Of a stretch of 64,000 nucleotides of DNA, positions 52,679 through 60,055 are shown piece after piece. Under the pieces are notes generated by a model that was not told the DNA's origin, did no database searches, and saw only the letters and a list, made by a program, of their open reading frames with translations. The first letter of the stretch is position 1. Every line of letters begins with the position of its first letter. The position numbers and the translations under genes are program-made. The DNA is from Anaeroplasmataceae bacterium (GTDB taxonomy: Bacteria; Bacillota_I; Bacilli_A; Acholeplasmatales; Anaeroplasmataceae): NCBI GenBank assembly GCA_020025015.1, contig JAHHSV010000003.1, positions 6,769-70,768 of the forward strand, given 5' to 3'.

Positions 52679-55318
52679 TTACTTACTAGTCTTATCTTCC
52701 TCTGGTAAGAATTCTTCTGTGTAATATGCATCTGTTAAGATCTTAATCATATCTTGAACTAATGGAACTCTAGGGTTAGCTGGAGAGCATTGATCCTCGT
52801 ATGCTAGGTAAGCAACCTTTTCTAGCTTGCTTAACCATTCTTGCTCAGGGATACCTTGGCTCTTGAAGTTCATCTTGATACCAACTCTCTTACCTAATTC
52901 ACCAACGGCCTTAGCATAAGATTCTACACCTTCTTCGATTGTTGAGCATGGTAAGCCTAAAATTCTTGCTAATTCAGCGTAACGCTCATCTGCACGGTAG
53001 TAGTTATATTTTGGCCATGTAGATAGCTTTTGAGGCTTAACACCATTGTAACGAATTGTAAATGGTAATAGGATTGCGTTTGCACGACCATGGATAATAT
53101 GGAATTCGCCACCTAATTTATGAGCCATAGAGTGGTTCATACCTAAGAAGGCGTTACCAAATGCCATACCAGCTAAGCATGAAGCATTATGCATCTTTTC
53201 ACGAGCCTCAGGATCGTTTGCACCATTGTTATATGAACGCTCTAAATACTTAAATACCATCTTAATAGCTTGAATACATAAGCCATCTGTAAAGTCATTA
53301 GCTAATGTTGAAACGTATGCTTCAGTAGCATGAGTTAAAACATCCATACCTGTATCCGCAGTAATTGACTTAGGTAAATTATAAGTTAAAACTGGGTCTA
53401 GAATAGCTACTGTTGGAGTTAAGCTGTAGTCAGTTAATGGGTACTTCTTGTTCTCTACCTTATCAGTGATAACGGCAAATGGAGTAACCTCTGAACCTGT
53501 ACCAGATGTAGTAGGAATACATACTAATTTAGCCTTATGACCTAATTCAGGATATTGGAAAGCACGTTTACGAATATCCATAAACTTTTGCTTTAAATCG
53601 TTGAAGTTTACATCAGGTTGTTCATAGAATAACCACATACCCTTAGCAGCATCCATTGAAGAACCACCACCTAAGGCGATGATTGTATCAGGAGCGAAGC
53701 TACGCATTAATTCAACACCCTTTTGAACTGTTTGAATTGATGGATCTGGTTCAACATCACAGAAAATAGAATATGGAACCTTTGGTGAACGTAATTCTAA
53801 TTGATCTGTAACCTTTCTAACGAAGCCTAAATCAACCATTGAACGGTCAGTAATAATCATTACCTTGTTCATTTCCTTCATTTGATGTAAGTATTCGATA
53901 GCGTCTCTTTCAAAATAAATCTTTGATGGAATCTTAAACCATTGCATGTTGTTTCTTCTACGACCTACTTTCTTAATATTTAATAAGTTGATAGCACTAA
54001 CGTTACCAGCAACTGAGTTATGACCATAAGAACCACAACCTAGTGTTAATGATGGAATGAATGAGTTATAAACGTTACCGATACCACCAAATGTAGAAGG
54101 TGAGTTCCAAATAATACGAATAGCAGGAATTACATGACCGAAGTGATCAGCTAATTCTTGGCTTGCAGTATGAATAGCAGCACTATGGCCTAAACCATTG
54201 AATTCAACCATTTGCTTTGCTGCATTGATACCCTCTTCAGTAGAATGAACCTTAATTACAGCTAATACTGGAGATAATTTTTCTCTAGTTAATGGTTCAT
54301 CAACGCCAACCTTTTGGCATTCAACTGCGATAATTGGAGTCTTAGGATCAACTGTGAAGCCAGCTTGCTCAGCAATCCAGCTTGCAGCCTTACCAACGAT
54401 TGTAGGGTTAAGCTTAGCTAATGGCTTATCTTCCTTCTTCTCAACACCAAACATGAACTTCTCTAATTTCTTCTTTTCATCCTTAGTTGCGAAATGAACA
54501 CCAAATTTCTTGAATTCAGCGATTGCTGCATCATAAATTTCTTCATCAATAATTACAGCTTGCTCAGAAGCACAAACCATACCATTATCGAAAGACTTTG
54601 ACATAACAACGTCATTTACAGCTTGACGTAAATTACATGATTTTTCAAAATATGCAGGAACGTTACCTGCACCTACACCTAAAGCAGGCTTACCACAAGA
54701 ATAAGCAGCCTTAACCATTGCATTACCACCAGTTGCTAAAATTGTTGATACACCTGGATGGTTCATTAAAGCACTAGTTGCTTCCATTGAAGGATGCTCA
54801 ATCCATTGAATACAGTTCTTAGGAGCACCAGCAGCTACTGCAGCATCATAAACAACCTTAGCAGCCATAGCACTAGAATTTTGAGCATTTGGATGGAAAC
54901 CAAAAATAATTGGGTTTCTGGTCTTTAAGCAAATTAATGATTTAAAAATTGCAGTTGAAGTTGGATTTGTAACTGGAGTTACACCAGCAACTACACCAAC
55001 TGGCTCAGCAATTTCAGTTAAACCTGTTACATCATCTTGTTTAATGATACCAACGGTTTTTAATCTCTTCATATTATGAGTTACATACTCACAAGCAAAT
55101 AAGTTTTTAGTAGCCTTATCTTCAAATACACCACGACCAGTTTCTTCGACAGCAGCCTTTGCTAATACACCATGTTGATCTAGTGCAGCAACACTACACT
55201 TTGCAACGATGTAATCAATTTGTTCTTGAGTGTATGAAGCATATTCATCTAAAGCCTTTAAAGCTTTGTTAACTAATAAATCTACTTCTTCTTGAGCAGA
55301 CAAAATCTTTTCTTCCAT
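52679..55318 (-). CDS. adhE: Bifunctional acetaldehyde-CoA / alcohol dehydrogenase
   Basis: 879 residues, the usual AdhE length. It reduces acetyl-CoA to acetaldehyde and then to ethanol, reoxidising NADH in fermentation; family members form spirosome filaments in the cytosol. The N-terminal half is a CoA-acylating aldehyde dehydrogenase with the catalytic Cys in GMVCASEQ (about residue 247). The C-terminal half is an iron-dependent alcohol dehydrogenase with GGGSSMDAAKG (about 546) and metal-ligand histidines in THATEA, NHSMAHKLGG and HIIHGRAN. Start: the frame extends to an ATG at 55330, but GGAGG overlaps those codons and sits 5 nt before the ATG at 55318, so the latter is chosen. It is a single-gene unit with a promoter and terminator, and two cre-like palindromes upstream. 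Confidence 0.95.
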   Translation of the reverse strand: MEEKILSAQEEVDLLVNKALKALDEYASYTQEQIDYIVAKCSVAALDQHGVLAKAAVEETGRGVFEDKATKNLFACEYVTHNMKRLKTVGIIKQDDVTGLTEIAEPVGVVAGVTPVTNPTSTAIFKSLICLKTRNPIIFGFHPNAQNSSAMAAKVVYDAAVAAGAPKNCIQWIEHPSMEATSALMNHPGVSTILATGGNAMVKAAYSCGKPALGVGAGNVPAYFEKSCNLRQAVNDVVMSKSFDNGMVCASEQAVIIDEEIYDAAIAEFKKFGVHFATKDEKKKLEKFMFGVEKKEDKPLAKLNPTIVGKAASWIAEQAGFTVDPKTPIIAVECQKVGVDEPLTREKLSPVLAVIKVHSTEEGINAAKQMVEFNGLGHSAAIHTASQELADHFGHVIPAIRIIWNSPSTFGGIGNVYNSFIPSLTLGCGSYGHNSVAGNVSAINLLNIKKVGRRRNNMQWFKIPSKIYFERDAIEYLHQMKEMNKVMIITDRSMVDLGFVRKVTDQLELRSPKVPYSIFCDVEPDPSIQTVQKGVELMRSFAPDTIIALGGGSSMDAAKGMWLFYEQPDVNFNDLKQKFMDIRKRAFQYPELGHKAKLVCIPTTSGTGSEVTPFAVITDKVENKKYPLTDYSLTPTVAILDPVLTYNLPKSITADTGMDVLTHATEAYVSTLANDFTDGLCIQAIKMVFKYLERSYNNGANDPEAREKMHNASCLAGMAFGNAFLGMNHSMAHKLGGEFHIIHGRANAILLPFTIRYNGVKPQKLSTWPKYNYYRADERYAELARILGLPCSTIEEGVESYAKAVGELGKRVGIKMNFKSQGIPEQEWLSKLEKVAYLAYEDQCSPANPRVPLVQDMIKILTDAYYTEEFLPEEDKTSK

Positions 55319-55359
55319 ATTTTCCTCCATATATTTTAAAAAAGTTTTTTTACAAGTTA

Positions 55360-55435
55360 ATTATACCTTATTCAATATGAATATAAAAAGGAAAGCGTTT
55401 TTATTTTGTCTCATAAACCTATAAAAACGTTTTTA
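55360..55435 (-). promoter_or_regulatory. adhE promoter region with -10 and cre-like palindromes
   Basis: TATAAT is on the minus strand at 55360-55365; no convincing -35. Upstream lie GGAAAGCGTTTTTA (55390-55403) and a perfect 14-bp palindrome TAAAAACGTTTTTA (55422-55435), both resembling the CcpA cre core. Catabolite control of ethanol formation is inferred. No typical Rex operator is visible. Confidence 0.45.
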
Positions 55436-55505
55436 CTACCAAAGATAAGCAACATTTTCCTTGAAATTATGACCTTAACCCCTGTTTTTTTACCTTTATA
55501 TATCA

Positions 55506-55535
55506 AATAAGGCTCACCTAAACGTGAGCCTTATT
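55506..55535 (-). terminator. Hairpin terminator after the divergent PAP2 gene
   Basis: A perfect 12-bp stem (55524-55535 with 55506-55517) with a 6-nt loop begins 2 nt past the stop codon. The following U-tract is poor. Confidence 0.7.
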
Positions 55536-55537
55536 AC

Positions 55538-56047
55538 CTAAAATATAAAATATCCAATGATGGCAATAATCGTACCAACAATTATACCACCTAGAACCTC
55601 AAAGCCCTTATGACCTAAAAGCTCATTTAATTTTCCTTGCTTACCAAAGCCTAAATTTCTCTTTGTTTCAATATCCTCATCATCAACTAATTTGTTTAAA
55701 ATTTTAGCATGCTTTGAGGCCTCAAAACGAATACCCATCGCATCATGAATAACAATTATTGCAAAAACTAAGGAAACAGCAAAGCTATAATCTAAAGCTC
55801 CCTCATCCTTAATTTGAAACATTCCAATTAAAACTGTAAGAGTTATAACAGAAGCCGTATGGCTTGATGGCATTCCACCAGTAGTCATTAAGGCTCCCCA
55901 GGCTAGCTTATGTTGTTTAATTGAAAAATAAACAAATTTAGTCAATTGACAAAATGTCATTGAAATCAAGGCCATAACTAAAACTTGAATTGTTCTATCA
56001 CCGATTATTTCTCGTATGGTCTCATATGCGTCATTTGTATAAATCAT
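55538..56047 (-). CDS. Divergent PAP2 family membrane protein (DUF212, YuiD-like)
   Basis: 169 residues. Hydrophobic segments lie at about 20-40, 60-78, 85-105 and 150-168, so it is an integral membrane protein. The family motif GGMPSSHTA (about 57-65) is the phosphatase-like signature, and VIHDAMGIRFEASKHAKILN and ELLGHKGFEVLGG are typical of DUF212. The true substrate of this family is not established. The start ATG overlaps the stop of the upstream NifU-like gene (TAATG), so translation is likely coupled. Last gene of the operon, followed by a hairpin terminator. Confidence 0.88.
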   Translation of the reverse strand: MIYTNDAYETIREIIGDRTIQVLVMALISMTFCQLTKFVYFSIKQHKLAWGALMTTGGMPSSHTASVITLTVLIGMFQIKDEGALDYSFAVSLVFAIIVIHDAMGIRFEASKHAKILNKLVDDEDIETKRNLGFGKQGKLNELLGHKGFEVLGGIIVGTIIAIIGYFIF

Positions 56048-56301
56048 TAGCTTTCTTCCTCATCGTCAACGTTTTGTACCTCTATAACCTCAGGGACAGT
56101 TTCAAGTAGTAAAGCCTCAATTCCATCCTTTAGGGTATAGTCAAGTGAAGAGCAACCCATACAAGCGCCCATCATTCTAACATATACAATACCATCTTCA
56201 AAGCCAAGGTATAGTAAATCTCCACCCTCACTATTTAAATATGGTCTAATTCTATTTAAAACTCTAATGATATCTGCCTCAATATCCTTTACATCTCTCA
56301 T
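56047..56301 (-). CDS. NifU-like (Nfu) iron-sulfur carrier domain protein
   Basis: 84 residues, essentially one NifU C-terminal domain. The motif GACMGCSSLDYTLKDGIE has the CxxC pair that binds a 4Fe-4S cluster in Nfu proteins, which pass clusters to apo-enzymes in the cytosol. It resembles B. subtilis YutI. The start overlaps the yutD stop (TAATG) and its own stop overlaps the next start, placing it in the middle of a tightly coupled operon. Confidence 0.9.
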   Translation of the reverse strand: MRDVKDIEADIIRVLNRIRPYLNSEGGDLLYLGFEDGIVYVRMMGACMGCSSLDYTLKDGIEALLLETVPEVIEVQNVDDEEES

Positions 56302-56933
56302 TATTGTTCCTTCCTCCTAGCTTGATTTGGTTTATTACGTTTATTATTATTCTTGTTATTTTTATTATTACGATTAGGATTATTGTTATTATTTCTTTTT
56401 GGTGGAACAAAGCCAGCACTAGCCGAAACGGTTGTTGTAGTTTTTTCCTCAACCTCTTCAACATCCTTAACATCACCAGGTAGGCTTCCTTTTGGAATAG
56501 AGTTTATTCTATTCATATCTAGGATAATGTTAGGCTTCTTAGCTGGATTAGATTCTAATACTAAGCTTTCCTTATCGAAGTTTTCCTTTTGAATTACAAT
56601 ATGATTTATTTCAGGTCCTAAATCAGTTGGGGTGCTTTTGCTTTCTAATCTATTATATTCTTCATCATTATGAATTCTTTTCAAAATAAAATATGGCGCC
56701 TCAAAGGCACATGATTCAGTAATATATCTATCAATATTTTTAAAGAAATTAGGACTCTTATTATCTGCATTGAAGCCTTTCAATCTCAATAAGCCATCAC
56801 TTAGATCACCAACTACATAAGGGTATCTATCAAAGCATTCTTCAATATAAGCTTCCTCAAAGACATTTAAGTCAAAAGCTTCTTTAAAATTTTTAACTAA
56901 TTCATAATAACCTTTACTACATTTAAAAACCAT
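56301..56933 (-). CDS. yutD: YutD-family protein with Asn/Lys/Arg-rich tail
   Basis: 210 residues from ATG at 56933, chosen because AAAGGTGAT sits directly upstream; the longer frame from GTG at 56942 starts within that site. Residues 1-95 match the YutD family (YPYVVGDLSDGLLRLKGF, CAFEAPYFILKR). The family is common in Bacilli and of unknown function. Unlike the short B. subtilis form, it has a second half (about 95-210) that is low in complexity and ends in a strongly basic Asn/Lys/Arg stretch (about 177-210), suggestive of nucleic-acid binding or disorder. First gene of the yutD - nifU-like - DUF212 operon. Confidence 0.8.
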   Translation of the reverse strand: MVFKCSKGYYELVKNFKEAFDLNVFEEAYIEECFDRYPYVVGDLSDGLLRLKGFNADNKSPNFFKNIDRYITESCAFEAPYFILKRIHNDEEYNRLESKSTPTDLGPEINHIVIQKENFDKESLVLESNPAKKPNIILDMNRINSIPKGSLPGDVKDVEEVEEKTTTTVSASAGFVPPKRNNNNNPNRNNKNNKNNNKRNKPNQARRKEQ

Positions 56934-57015
56934 TAAAATCACCTTTTAAAATTATATCATAGAAGATTTATAATTTCTAGAAACTAACCTTCATTTTCAA
57001 TAATACTACCTATAT

Positions 57016-57024
57016 ATTATAGCA
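57016..57024 (-). promoter_or_regulatory. Candidate extended -10 promoter of the yutD operon
   Basis: TGCTATAAT on the minus strand gives a leader of about 75 nt. A second TGATATAAT (56951-56959) lies too close to the ribosome binding site to be the main promoter. Confidence 0.4.
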
Positions 57025-57061
57025 ATAACAAAATTCTGTTTAGTAAATATAACATAAAAGC

Positions 57062-57089
57062 AAAAAAAGAAAGAGCTTATTTACTCTTC
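57062..57089 (-). terminator. Intrinsic terminator of the candidate RNA
   Basis: GAAGAG (57084-57089) pairs with CTCTTT (57070-57075) on the minus strand, with an 8-nt loop, followed by seven U residues (57062-57068). No protein gene ends just upstream, so it appears to serve a non-coding transcript. Confidence 0.65.
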
Positions 57090-57296
57090 CTAAATTACAA
57101 TTTATGTGTGCTCTATCAAAGTGATACAAATGCCGTAAAATGCAGGTGCAGGGCTTCTACCTCACAAGCCTCTCAAGAGATGGAAAAAAGACCTAACAAC
57201 TGTATTTCCCACTATGTGCCAGACCTTTTAAAGGGATATTTTTAGGCTACTTTTTGAATGGAGCCTAATAATCATTAAATTGTGCATACCCCTATT
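57062..57296 (-). ncRNA. Candidate structured non-coding RNA, unidentified
   Basis: No reading frame fits this GC-richer patch. On the minus strand an 8-bp closing stem is possible (57276-57283 with 57097-57104). Inside it are hairpins: TTAGGC/GCCTAA (about 57240-57268), CCTT/AAGG (about 57226-57236), TCTC/GAGA (about 57172-57181) and TATCA/TGATA (57114-57126). Between them is an H-type pseudoknot candidate: GGCTT pairs with AAGCC (about 57147-57169) while AGGT in its loop pairs with ACCT just downstream. A U-tract terminator follows. It does not match the motifs I know for RNase P, tmRNA, SRP or common riboswitches; the RNA family is unknown. The strand is chosen from the terminator. Confidence 0.5.
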
Positions 57297-57316
57297 TTAT
57301 TAAGAATTTATGTAAT

Positions 57317-57493
57317 TTATTTTTTTATTCCGCAAGCATATCCAAAATCATCAGAGTTTAATTCAAGTAAACGAGATAAGCTTGTATTATTAACAATATT
57401 TTCTTTTGCTTGTTCAATGTCGTTACAGCTAGTAATAATATTAAACTTATTATAAAAATTTTTAAATATTCTCTTCAACAAATTTTCTTGATT
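57317..57493 (-). pseudogene. Orphan C-terminal coding fragment
   Basis: 58 codons with no start codon, preceded in frame by TGA and ending at TAA (57317-57319). The translation ends SDDFGYACGIKK and has ordinary amino-acid composition, so it looks like the remnant of a gene whose 5' part is gone. I do not recognise the family. It lies 100 bp downstream of the ATPase gene on the same strand. Confidence 0.4.
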
Positions 57494-57592
57494 TCAATAT
57501 TAATTAACTGTTTTAATTAAAGAAAGCTTATTTTCACAAGTTTAAACTAAATTATTTGCCATGATAATAAAAATTTATTACAGTCCAAAAAT

Positions 57593-58825
57593 CTAAATAG
57601 CTGTTATCGGCAAAACAAAGGTGTCATCTATTTTATAAATCCCCTCAGTATTACAAATAATACATTTTCCACCTATTTCATATTTAGTTTTAGCTTCTAA
57701 TGTATTAAATGCTTTTATATCTAATGAATTAAATTTAGTACCGGATTTACATTCTATAAAATTTATTTTCCCCTTATCCAAAATAACGAGATCTATTTCC
57801 TTTTGATCATTATCCCTATAATAATAAAAATTAGGTTTAACATTATTATTTAAATAAGATTTCATAATTTCATTTATAATATATGTTTCAACAAAGTTTC
57901 CGGCAAATCTTGATCTTTTTAATATTTCTGGGTCATTTAATTTTGCCAGATAACATGCTAAACCAGTATCTTTAAAATAAATCTTACACTTCCTACTAAC
58001 TCTTTTAATTGCTGACATTTCGTTATATGATTCAAGCAAATAAATTATATCTCCTGCTACTAAAACGCTAATCCATGATTTTATTGTAGGAATAGTTACA
58101 CCACATGCTTTAGCAACAGTATCATAAACAAGTTGTTCACCAGTTAATGATGCTAGAATTTCCATAAAATTTTGAAATTTCAATTTATCAGATATATTTA
58201 TAATATTTGTTACATCTCTATTGATATAAGTATCTACATAGTTTGAATAGAATTCATTTTTGTCTAAATTATGATTATCATATAATTCTGGATACATTCC
58301 ATTTACTATATACTCATATAGCTTATTAGCGTGGATCTTATATTTTTTGACTCTTTCAGATTTCTTTAAAATATCCAACTCAAACGGCTCTTCATAAACA
58401 TTATTTATTTCACTTACACTAAGTGGTGACATATTTATAATGGATACACGACCTGCCATTGATTGGGTAACCCCTTCCATTAGTTTATAAACTTCACTTC
58501 CTGTTAAAACAAACATTCCATAATTATTTCCAGTCTCAAATTTTTGCTTATTAACTATAGCTTCGATTCGATCAAATAAATTAGGAGCGTATTGAACCTC
58601 ATCTATTATTAATGGACATGGATTAAGCTGCAGAAACATCTCAGGATCTTTAATTGCCAAACCTCTATTATAGATATCATCTAATGAAACATAATTAAAT
58701 TGTAAATCTTTTACTAACTGATGACATAGCGTACTTTTCCCAACTTGTCTAGCTCCAGTAATTAATGTAATGGGTCTATTATTAATACTATTTAAAATTT
58801 TATCATAGATTGTTCTTTTTATCAT
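57593..58825 (-). CDS. AAA-type ATPase with DUF4143 C-terminal domain
   Basis: 410 residues. Walker A GARQVGKST (about 23-31), Walker B PLIIDEVQY (about 71-79) and a GSEVYKLM sensor-like segment place it in the AAA_14 group. The C-terminal DUF4143 region contains NFVETYIINE and a PD-(D/E)xK-like pattern, EIDLVILD then FIECKSG (about 352-372). These ATPases are widespread in gut bacteria and often sit in accessory regions; their role is unsettled. No Shine-Dalgarno is visible before ATG at 58825, unlike the neighbours, and IS fragments lie on one side, which suggests recent transfer. Confidence 0.85.
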   Translation of the reverse strand: MIKRTIYDKILNSINNRPITLITGARQVGKSTLCHQLVKDLQFNYVSLDDIYNRGLAIKDPEMFLQLNPCPLIIDEVQYAPNLFDRIEAIVNKQKFETGNNYGMFVLTGSEVYKLMEGVTQSMAGRVSIINMSPLSVSEINNVYEEPFELDILKKSERVKKYKIHANKLYEYIVNGMYPELYDNHNLDKNEFYSNYVDTYINRDVTNIINISDKLKFQNFMEILASLTGEQLVYDTVAKACGVTIPTIKSWISVLVAGDIIYLLESYNEMSAIKRVSRKCKIYFKDTGLACYLAKLNDPEILKRSRFAGNFVETYIINEIMKSYLNNNVKPNFYYYRDNDQKEIDLVILDKGKINFIECKSGTKFNSLDIKAFNTLEAKTKYEIGGKCIICNTEGIYKIDDTFVLPITAI

Positions 58826-58958
58826 AATATATTTGGGTGGTGATAAATTTAATTAGGCTAATATTAATTTAAAATTATCATTTGTTATATTTTTATAAAG
58901 TCATCATATTGAAGACTAGCATTTTAAAAAATTAATATGCTAAAACAAGTAATTTAAT

Positions 58959-59372
58959 ATGTTAATATCCAATGAATATAAAAGAAATTTAGAAAAGGTT
59001 TATTTTGATTGTACAAATTATTATTTTGAGATAGATGAGGAAAATGATTTTCTACGTAAGGGTCCTAGCAAGGAAAATCGTAAGGAACCACTTCTTTCTC
59101 AAGCGCTTATGCTTGATGCTGACCAAATACCTATTGATACAGAGTTCTTTCCAGGTAATCAAAGTGAAAAGCCATTTTTAAGAAATCGTGTAGAGGACAT
59201 GAAGGCTAGAAATAATGTGACTGGTAGAGTTATACAGGTGGCTGACAAGGGCTTAAACTGTGCCAGAAACATATATAGTGCCGTAATTGAGGCAAACGAT
59301 GGCTATATTTTCTCTAAATCAATTAAAGGAACAAGTCTAACTACGGAACAAAAGGAATGGATTATTTCCTAA
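58959..59372 (+). pseudogene. Internal fragment of an IS1634/IS4-superfamily transposase
   Basis: 137 codons. VYFDCTNYYFEI, LRKGPSKENRKEPL, LDADQIPIDTEFFPGN and VADKGLNCARNIY match the catalytic core region of IS1634-like (DDE, IS4 superfamily) transposases, including the first Asp (FDCT) and the second (VADKGLN). The full proteins are about 500-600 residues, so the N-terminal and C-terminal parts with the last acidic residue are missing. An in-frame stop lies just upstream of the nominal ATG. Non-functional remnant. Confidence 0.8.
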
Positions 59373-59412
59373 TACCAATCTAAAATTTATTAGAAGCCCA
59401 ATTAGAACAACA

Positions 59413-59431
59413 GGGGAAATAAATTTTCCCC
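59413..59431. repeat. Short hairpin between two IS remnants
   Basis: GGGGAAA (59413-59419) pairs with TTTCCCC (59425-59431). It lies in the non-coding gap between the transposase fragment and the TnpB fragment; it may be an IS end or a terminator. Confidence 0.35.
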
Positions 59432-59522
59432 AATCTAGCTAAGTTAGATTATTTTTACAATCAATGGCATATCTCACACCAAGTTAATACTAACATCAAA
59501 GGTATATTTCATGTTTTCCCAT

Positions 59523-59716
59523 CTATGTGTATACTCTTAGCGAATTACTCTCTCTTAAGCCTGTTGTCAGGCCCTTATATCTAACCGAATTTAGGTTCAG
59601 ATTAGTATATTTTACCAAGATATTAAACGCTGCATTTATATTGGCATAAACAATTTTTCAGGCTTGGTTCTATATTGTCCTCTTCTAATTCTTTTACCAC
59701 TGCATGTAAATTATAG
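59523..59716 (-). pseudogene. tnpB: 3' fragment of an IS200/IS605-type tnpB, frameshifted
   Basis: On the minus strand GKRIRRGQYRT is followed, after a one-base frame change near 59645, by NINAAFNILVKY and a tail ending at TAG (59523-59525). This matches the C-terminal end of TnpB/OrfB, where RGLF(K/R)...INADVNGAxNIxRK lies just after the zinc ribbon. The catalytic part and the start are missing, and the rest of the 59373-59794 stretch shows no other gene. Confidence 0.5.
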
Positions 59717-59747
59717 ATAGGTTAAGAAAAAAATTAAATTTACTATA

Positions 59748-59782
59748 TAAAAAAGGCTTAACACTTATATCGTATTAAACCT
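59748..59782 (-). terminator. Terminator of tRNA-Arg
   Basis: An 8-bp stem (59775-59782 with 59754-59761, one G-U pair) is followed on the minus strand by a run of U residues (59749-59754). Confidence 0.75.
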
Positions 59783-59794
59783 ATACTTTATCAT

Positions 59795-59869
59795 TGGCGT
59801 GCTCAGTAGGAATCGAACCTGCACCATAGCCTTCGGAGGGCCATATTCTATCCATTAAACTATAAGCAC
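59795..59869 (-). tRNA. tRNA-Arg (anticodon CCG)
   Basis: 75 nt including an encoded CCA (59795-59797). The acceptor stem GTGCTTA/TGAGCAC is complete with one G-U pair. The anticodon arm is TGGCC-CTCCGAA-GGCTA, with anticodon CCG at 59834-59836. The T-loop is TTCGATT; its stem GCAGG/CCTAC has one C-A mismatch. It decodes CGG. A TGGTATAAT extended -10 lies upstream at 59880-59888 on the minus strand. Confidence 0.92.
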
Positions 59870-59879
59870 TTATGCTGTA

Positions 59880-59888
59880 ATTATACCA
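59880..59888 (-). promoter_or_regulatory. Extended -10 promoter of tRNA-Arg
   Basis: TGGTATAAT on the minus strand, 11 bp before the 5' end of the tRNA. Confidence 0.6.
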
Positions 59889-59970
59889 TAAATGAGTAAA
59901 AAACGACATTTTTTATAGTTTTATTACCAATTTTTTTAGAGTTTTAAGGTTTAAATTATAAAAAAAGTAA

Positions 59971-60010
59971 AGGCTTTCATTTTTAATATCAAAGGGCTTT
60001 CACTTTTAAT
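59971..60010 (+). repeat. Tandem direct repeat at the ppdK promoter
   Basis: AGGCTTTCATTTTTAAT (59971-59987) and GGGCTTTCACTTTTAAT (59994-60010) differ at two positions and are 23 bp apart, about two helical turns. The second copy overlaps the -35 of ppdK, so a regulator-binding site is plausible. Confidence 0.5.
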
Positions 60011-60026
60011 TATAAGGTGGTATAAT
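59998..60026 (+). promoter_or_regulatory. Candidate ppdK promoter
   Basis: TTTCAC (59998-60003), 17-bp spacer, TATAAT (60021-60026) with TGG before it (extended -10). AAGGAG follows near 60041, before ATG at 60056. Confidence 0.7.
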
Positions 60027-60055
60027 AAGCGTAAGAAAAAAAGGAGTGAATAAAA

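Noticed and set aside
55422..55435. Palindrome upstream of adhE as a Rex operator
   Set aside because: The centre is AACGTT, not the TTGTGA-type half-sites of Rex; it is closer to a cre element.
57062..57296. RNase P, tmRNA or SRP RNA for the structured patch
   Set aside because: The conserved core motifs of these RNAs (P4 of RNase P, tRNA-like ends, SRP domain IV loop) are not found on either strand.
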